DNA from: Chloroflexi bacterium UBA4733
Lineage (GTDB): Bacteria; Chloroflexota; UBA4733
Assembly: GCA_002404055.1 (NCBI GenBank)
Contig: DHIZ01000004.1
Span: 1 to 10,160, forward strand
Reading direction: 5' to 3'
DNA: 10,160 nt
Shown: positions 6,253 to 10,160 of the stretch, in pieces
Numbering within the stretch: the stretch's first letter is position 1
Layout: every line of letters starts with the position of its first letter
The notes under the pieces: generated by a model
Seen by the model: the letters and a program-made list of their open reading frames with translations, nothing else
Database searches by the model: none
Told to the model about the DNA's origin: nothing
Program-made: the position numbers and the translations under genes

Positions 6253-7269
6253 ATGCAGGCGCTTGTCTACACGGGAACTCATCGCCTGGAGGTGCAGGAG
6301 GTACCGGCGCCGGCGCCCGGCCCGAACGAACTGCTGATCCGCGTCCATTACGCGGGGATCTGCGGTTCCGATTTGCACGGTTTTGAGGGACGTTCCACGA
6401 ACCGCCGGCCGCCGCTGGTGATGGGCCACGAGTTCTCCGGCACCGTGCTGGCGACCGGCGACGATGTGGAAGGCTTCGCTGAGGGCGAATACGTCACGGT
6501 CAACCCGTTGCTCTCCTGCGGACGCTGCATCCCCTGCCGCGCCGGCCGCGCCAACGTCTGCACGCGCCGCAAGTTGATCGGCATCGATTACCCCGGCGGC
6601 TTCGCCGAGTTGGTCACCGCGCCGGTGGACAACGTCTTCGCCCTGCCGCTCGGTATGCCATTGCGGTTGGGAGCCCTGGCCGAGCCGCTGGCCAACGCCG
6701 TCCACGTGGCCTCGCTGGGACCGAAGAACAAGTTTGGGGCCTGCCTGATCATCGGCGCCGGGGCGATTGGCCTGCTCTGCCTGCAGGTCGCCCGCCTGGC
6801 CGGAGCTTCGCCGCTGCTAATCGCCGACCGCAACCCGCATCGCCTGCGGGTGGCGCGCGACCTGGGGGCCGACGTCACCATCGACGTTGCCCAGGAAGAC
6901 CCGGTCGAACGCGTGCGGGCGGAAACGCGCTCGGGTGCGGTGTGGACGATCGACGCGGTCGGCACGCCGTCCACACGGCAACAGGCAGTGTCGGCCCTTG
7001 CCAACGGTGGCAATGCCGTCTTCATTGGCCTGGAGAAAGGCAGCGGCGAGATCGACCTGCGCGAGGCCATCCTGCGCGAGTTGTCGCTGCACGGTTCTTA
7101 CGCGTACACGCCGGACGAGTTCGCCACTGCCATCGAGCTCCTGGCCCGCGGTCGCATCAACCCGGCCGGCTGGCTCTCCAGCGGTGTACTGGCCGATGGT
7201 CAGGCGCTCTTCGCTGAGTTGGTCACGTCGCACACCCCTCGCGTGAAGGCCATGTTTGATCTGGTCTAA
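6253..7269 (+). CDS. Zinc-dependent medium-chain alcohol/polyol dehydrogenase
   Basis: The product has 338 residues, in the zinc-type medium-chain dehydrogenase superfamily (sorbitol/threonine/galactitol-1-phosphate dehydrogenase-like). Catalytic zinc ligands are visible as Cys37 (GICGSDLH) and His59-Glu60 (MGHEFSG). The structural zinc site is Cys89, 92, 95 and 103 (CGRCIPCRAGRANVC). The Rossmann motif is GAGAIGLLCLQVARLAGA, followed by LLIADRNPHRL, whose aspartate suggests NAD preference. It would oxidise a secondary alcohol or polyol to the ketone; the substrate cannot be read from sequence. The start at 6253 is chosen because MQALVYTG is the family's usual opening and this leaves room for a divergent promoter. 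An in-frame ATG at 6187 has a better ribosome binding site (GGGGAG, 8 bases), adding 22 Ala/Gly/Ser/Arg-rich residues. It is 37 bases from the next gene, probably one operon. Confidence 0.88.
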   Translation: MQALVYTGTHRLEVQEVPAPAPGPNELLIRVHYAGICGSDLHGFEGRSTNRRPPLVMGHEFSGTVLATGDDVEGFAEGEYVTVNPLLSCGRCIPCRAGRANVCTRRKLIGIDYPGGFAELVTAPVDNVFALPLGMPLRLGALAEPLANAVHVASLGPKNKFGACLIIGAGAIGLLCLQVARLAGASPLLIADRNPHRLRVARDLGADVTIDVAQEDPVERVRAETRSGAVWTIDAVGTPSTRQQAVSALANGGNAVFIGLEKGSGEIDLREAILRELSLHGSYAYTPDEFATAIELLARGRINPAGWLSSGVLADGQALFAELVTSHTPRVKAMFDLV

Positions 7270-7306
7270 CGCGCGCGCACTGCACGTTGGGAGTATCTGA
7301 TCGTCC

Positions 7307-8545
7307 ATGGTTGATATCGCCGTTTCTTCGGAGCAACCGACGCGCTACGTCATCATCGGGAACGGCGCCGCCGGCACCACGGCCGCCGAGACACTGCGCA
7401 AGCAGGATGCCTCGTCGCACGTCACCTTGATCGCCGGGGAGCCCTACGCGCTCTATAACCGGGTCTCCCTGCCGCCCTTCCTGAAACTGCTGGCAACTGA
7501 GCAAAAAGTCATGATGCGCAGCCCCGAACAGCAAGAAAAGCTCGGTATTGATCTGCGGCTCTCCACTTGGGTCACCAGCGTCGATGTCGAAGCGAAGACC
7601 GTGACGACCGATCGCGCCGGGACCCTTCGCTATGACAAGCTGCTGATTGCCACCGGCGGCACGCCGCGCCAATCGACCCTGCCGGGCGCTCAGGATTGCG
7701 CCCATGTCCACTACTTCCAGACCCTCGACGACTCCAAGGCCATCTCCGATGAAGCCCATCGGGCGAAGTCGGTAGTGACGGTGGGCGGCAGCTACATTTC
7801 CTATGAACTGACCGATGCCTTCGCCATCCGCAAGGTGCCCTGCACCTGGATCATGCGCGGTCCGCACTTTTTGCACCGTACCTTCGATCCAGAAGCAGGC
7901 GCACTGGTCGATGAGATTGCGCGTTCCCACGGCGTGACGGTCATCCACGGTCAGGAGTTGCAGGAAATTTCGCGCAGCAATGGCGCGGTCACCGGCGTCG
8001 TCTTGCAGGATGGTCGCTCGGTGGAAGCAGACATGGTCGGCTGCGGTCTGGGCCTGAACATGTACGTCGGCTTCCTGAAGGACACGCCGCTGCAGATTCG
8101 CGCCGGTATCGTCACCAACGAGTTCCTGGAGACGAATGTCCCCGATGTCTACGCTGCCGGCGACGTGGCGGAGTTCTACGACGTCAGCATCGGGCAGTAT
8201 CACCGCCTGGGCACGTGGGCCAACGCCATCGCCCATGGCCGCCGCGCCGCTCTCAACATGCTGGGCCGGCGGGAGCAGTTCGTCGATGTGCCGATCTATA
8301 CCAGCACGCTCTTTGAGTCGAAGATGAGCGTGATGGGCATGACGACGGAAGAGCGGACTACGCTGGAAACAGTGCAGCGCTGCAATCGCCAGCAGCGCAC
8401 CTACCGCCGGCTCTTCTTCGAGGAGGACCGCCTGGTCGGCGGCGCCTTCATCGGTGAGATGAAAGGCCGCGCCAGGCTCATGAACCTGATCAAGAGCAAG
8501 CAACACATCGACGGGCCAAAGGAGGCTTTGCTGGAGATAAGCTGA
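7307..8545 (+). CDS. FAD-dependent pyridine-nucleotide oxidoreductase
   Basis: The product has 412 residues with the two-dinucleotide-fold layout of the ferredoxin-reductase/NirB-like/AIF group. The FAD motif GNGAAGTTAAE is at residues 18-28; EPYALYNRVSLPPFLK follows; LLIATGGTPR (112-121) is the ATG motif; the second nucleotide-binding region VVTVGGSYISYE spans 156-167; and VYAAGDVAEF (281-290) carries the FAD-binding aspartate. The C-terminal part (about 325-400, with DRLVGGAFIGEMKGRARLM) resembles the tail of NirB-like reductases. No CxxC redox pair is seen. It likely passes electrons between NAD(P)H and a small carrier, but the partner is unknown. The second motif reads G-G-S-Y-I-S, lacking two of the three usual glycines. 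TTGGGAG lies 13 bases before the ATG, a long spacing. It follows the dehydrogenase by 37 bases and is probably co-transcribed. Confidence 0.88.
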   Translation: MVDIAVSSEQPTRYVIIGNGAAGTTAAETLRKQDASSHVTLIAGEPYALYNRVSLPPFLKLLATEQKVMMRSPEQQEKLGIDLRLSTWVTSVDVEAKTVTTDRAGTLRYDKLLIATGGTPRQSTLPGAQDCAHVHYFQTLDDSKAISDEAHRAKSVVTVGGSYISYELTDAFAIRKVPCTWIMRGPHFLHRTFDPEAGALVDEIARSHGVTVIHGQELQEISRSNGAVTGVVLQDGRSVEADMVGCGLGLNMYVGFLKDTPLQIRAGIVTNEFLETNVPDVYAAGDVAEFYDVSIGQYHRLGTWANAIAHGRRAALNMLGRREQFVDVPIYTSTLFESKMSVMGMTTEERTTLETVQRCNRQQRTYRRLFFEEDRLVGGAFIGEMKGRARLMNLIKSKQHIDGPKEALLEIS

Positions 8546-8615
8546 AGGTTGCAGGCCGCGATAGCCCTGCCAAGTGGACCTTCTACCAAAGCCGATTGGT
8601 ATCGCCAACGCACGC

Positions 8616-8720
8616 CCGGCGACTAAAGTCGCGGCTATACTGGGCGAAGTCCGCCTGCGCGGACTAGGTCAGCCCGCGAAGGCGGGCTTCGCATGTATTA
8701 GGCGCGACTTTAGTCGCCGG
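8616..8720. repeat. 105-bp palindromic element with three stems (REP/MITE-like)
   Basis: An 18-bp outer inverted repeat, 8616-8633 against 8703-8720 (core GCGACTAAAGTCGC / GCGACTTTAGTCGC), encloses two perfect 7-bp hairpins: AGTCCGC-CTGC-GCGGACT (8648-8665) and AGCCCGC-GAAG-GCGGGCT (8671-8688). Each outer arm is itself a near-palindrome. Similar GCGACT...AGTCCGCCTGCGCGGACT...GCCCGC repeats are, from memory, scattered through Chloroflexota and other environmental genomes. It codes for nothing evident. It lies between convergent genes and could serve as a two-way transcription terminator or an RNA-stabilising structure. The preceding 70 bases hold only a small TACCAA/TTGGTA hairpin (8584-8601). 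Confidence 0.8.
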
Positions 8721-8761
8721 CCATCTACACAGGAACTGAGCGAGACTTGTCGGATACACCA

Positions 8762-9370
8762 CTACATCACCGCGCTGCCCTGCCTCAGTATCACCGCAGC
8801 TCCGCCGCTGACGTCGACGATGGTCGAGGCGACACCGATGGCGCAGTCTCCGCCGTCCAGGGCTAGCGCTACCCAGTCCCCGACCTCCCGAACAGCCTCC
8901 TCGAACGTGATGGCGGCCGCCTCGCCGGAGCGGTTGGCGCTGGTGACGGCTAGCGGCCGGCCGAGTTGGGCGGCGACGGCTTGCACCAGTGAATCAGCGG
9001 GGACGCGCACACCCACGGCGCCGCCGGACACGACGCCGCTGGCGAGGGGGACCAGCGCGCGGCTGACAAGTGTCACGGCGCCCGGCCACCAGCGGGCGGC
9101 GAGTTGTTGGGCCTGCGGGGAGGCCAGGTCGGCCACGTCTGCCGCCTGCTCGGTCGAAGCGGCGAGCAAGAGCACCGCCTTATCCGGCGGGCGGTTCTTG
9201 GCCAGGAACAGACGGGCCACCGCCTCCGCGTTGCTAGCGTCGGCGGCGATGCCGTAGACCGTATCGGTGGGCAGAATCACCAGGTCGCCGGCGCGTAAGG
9301 CCGTCACGGCAGCGGCAACGCTGGACGCGTCCGGCTCCCCGTCGAGCTTACGCGCGGGCAGCCGTTGCAT
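8762..9370 (-). CDS. tsaC: Threonylcarbamoyl-AMP synthase, TsaC/Sua5/YrdC family
   Basis: The product has 202 residues, the size of the single-domain YrdC/TsaC form without the extra Sua5 C-terminal domain. The enzyme makes threonylcarbamoyl-AMP from threonine, bicarbonate and ATP for the t6A37 modification of ANN-decoding tRNAs, which include the tRNA-Lys in this window. Visible motifs: PTDTVYGIAADASN (34-47), LAKNRPPDKAVLLL (56-69) with the K-x-R substrate-binding residues, WWPGAVTLV (94-102), GAVGVRVPA (117-125), TSANRSGE (143-150) and STIVDVSGGA (182-191). The ATG at 9370 lies inside the end of the upstream HAD gene, a 23-base overlap in the same direction, so the two are probably co-transcribed. 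No strong ribosome binding site is seen, consistent with coupling to the upstream gene. Confidence 0.92.
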   Translation of the reverse strand: MQRLPARKLDGEPDASSVAAAVTALRAGDLVILPTDTVYGIAADASNAEAVARLFLAKNRPPDKAVLLLAASTEQAADVADLASPQAQQLAARWWPGAVTLVSRALVPLASGVVSGGAVGVRVPADSLVQAVAAQLGRPLAVTSANRSGEAAAITFEEAVREVGDWVALALDGGDCAIGVASTIVDVSGGAAVILRQGSAVM

Positions 9371-10160
9371 TGGGCGTCTTCGTCAGGACACGCTGTTCAA
9401 TAGCGACGGCCACACCGTCGTCAGCCTGCGACGGGCAGACCCAGCCGGCGGCCTGCCGCACCGCCGGCGCGCCGTTGCCCATGGCGATGCCCAACCCGGC
9501 GTACTGAATCATGTCGAGGTCGTTCAGGTTGTCGCCGATGGCCACGACCTCCTCCCGGGCGATGCCGAGGCGCTCGGCCAGGCGCGCCAGGGCTCGCCCC
9601 TTGGAGACATCGGCGTGGATGATCTCGGTGAACAATGGGTAGGACTTGGTGACGTTGATCCGGTTGCCGAAGACCTCCCGAAAGTGGGCAACGTTGGCGT
9701 CGGTCTGCTCGGCGGTGCTGACGATCACGAGCTTGGTAGGCGGCGTGTCCAGCCAGTCGAGCAACTCACCGACAAAGCGTGGCTTGATGCGGGAATGACG
9801 GGCGTAGAACTGGGCCTCCGGGCTGTCTTTGCCGGCATAGCACCAGTCGTTGACGTAACTCAAGGCCACCAGCCCGCAGGCCTCTGCTTCGGCAATCGCG
9901 TCGCGGGCGGCGTCCAGGGGTACCGCCTGCTCATAGATGATGCCGTCACCCTCGATCTCGTGTACCATCGCACCCTGGTAGCAGATCGCCGGCGTCGTGA
10001 TCCTCAGAGCCCTGGCGAAGGGCAGGGTCGCGCGGAACATGCGGCCGGTGGCCAGGGCGGCCCGCACCCCCGCCGCCTCGGCGGCCGCCACCGCTCGTAT
10101 CACACGCTCCGAAAGCAACAGGTCGTTGCCGATCAACGTGCCGTCCAGGTCCATGGCCAA
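9348..10160 (-). CDS. Cof-type HAD-IIB family hydrolase (phosphatase), 5' end cut by the window edge
   Basis: 270 codons are visible. The frame enters from the right edge and the first seen residues are LAMDLDGTL; the TTG at 10160 is therefore most likely an internal leucine codon, with the true start a few codons outside. HAD motif I is DLDGT (residues 4-8, nucleophile Asp4), motif II is LATGR (36-40), motif III is the lysine of VSKGRAL (Lys187), and motif IV is GDNLNDLDM (209-217). The cap (about 80-185) is of the C2B type of Cof/YkrA sugar- and flavin-phosphate phosphatases. The substrate is unknown; family members are broad-specificity. All catalytic motifs are present. The stop lies 23 bases inside the tsaC-like gene, in the same orientation. 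Confidence 0.92.
   Translation of the reverse strand: MAMDLDGTLIGNDLLLSERVIRAVAAAEAAGVRAALATGRMFRATLPFARALRITTPAICYQGAMVHEIEGDGIIYEQAVPLDAARDAIAEAEACGLVALSYVNDWCYAGKDSPEAQFYARHSRIKPRFVGELLDWLDTPPTKLVIVSTAEQTDANVAHFREVFGNRINVTKSYPLFTEIIHADVSKGRALARLAERLGIAREEVVAIGDNLNDLDMIQYAGLGIAMGNGAPAVRQAAGWVCPSQADDGVAVAIEQRVLTKTPNATAARA

Noticed and set aside
7223..8608. Minus-strand frame of 461 codons
   Set aside because: It is a shadow of the FAD oxidoreductase, whose plus-strand frame has intact nucleotide-binding motifs.
8616..8720. Possible CRISPR-like or tRNA-like gene
   Set aside because: The repeats are inverted stems, not spaced direct repeats, and the outer 18-bp stem and missing anticodon/T-arm consensus exclude a tRNA.
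8574..9257. Plus-strand frame of 227 codons
   Set aside because: It covers the palindromic element and is antisense to the TsaC-family gene; Ser/Thr/Ala-rich with no motif.

Overview
The window is GC-rich and gene-dense. It carries one tRNA gene, about ten intact or edge-truncated protein genes and one broken one, and no rRNA, CRISPR array or recognisable transposase. A Tat-type lipoprotein sugar-binding protein with a Ser/Thr/Ala linker, a SNF2-type helicase with its associated N-terminal region, a short MutY with an Actinobacteria/Chloroflexi-like C-terminus, and a structured palindromic repeat all fit a Chloroflexota (or related high-GC, probably environmental) bacterium. That assignment is inference from protein character only.

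Left part (1-2150): the 5' end of a SNF2-family helicase gene runs leftward off the window. An unpaired HicB-like antitoxin gene is transcribed divergently from it. Between them lies a short region with promoter-like sequences and an 11-bp palindrome.

Middle (2113-3505): the most interesting stretch. An intact tRNA-Lys(CTT) gene on the minus strand sits at 3433-3505. The 3' half of this tRNA, from the anticodon loop to just past the 3' end, is repeated in direct orientation 1317 bp away at 2113-2159 (46 of 47 bases identical). This is the geometry of attachment sites made when an element integrates into the 3' end of a tRNA gene. The bracketed 1.3 kb holds a complete hicAB toxin-antitoxin pair on the plus strand. 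Divergent from it is a ParB-like-fold gene interrupted by one in-frame amber codon, and a 37-codon ORF coupled to that gene by an ATGA overlap and ending inside the tRNA repeat. No integrase is present, so it is either a non-autonomous cassette or the remnant of a larger island.

Right part (3686-10160): ordinary chromosomal genes. A solute-binding lipoprotein gene without permease neighbours converges on mutY, their stop codons overlapping. Divergent from mutY is a probable two-gene operon of a zinc-dependent medium-chain dehydrogenase and an FAD-dependent pyridine-nucleotide oxidoreductase with an unusual second nucleotide-binding motif. A 105-bp three-hairpin palindromic element separates this operon from a convergent pair in which a Cof-type HAD phosphatase gene (cut by the right edge) overlaps the 5' end of a TsaC/Sua5-type gene for threonylcarbamoyl-AMP synthesis.

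Functional themes are DNA/RNA maintenance (helicase, MutY, TsaC, tRNA-Lys), sugar or polyol uptake and oxidation (binding protein, dehydrogenase, flavoprotein), and a small defence/stability module (HicAB and the orphan HicB) placed at a tRNA integration hot spot.
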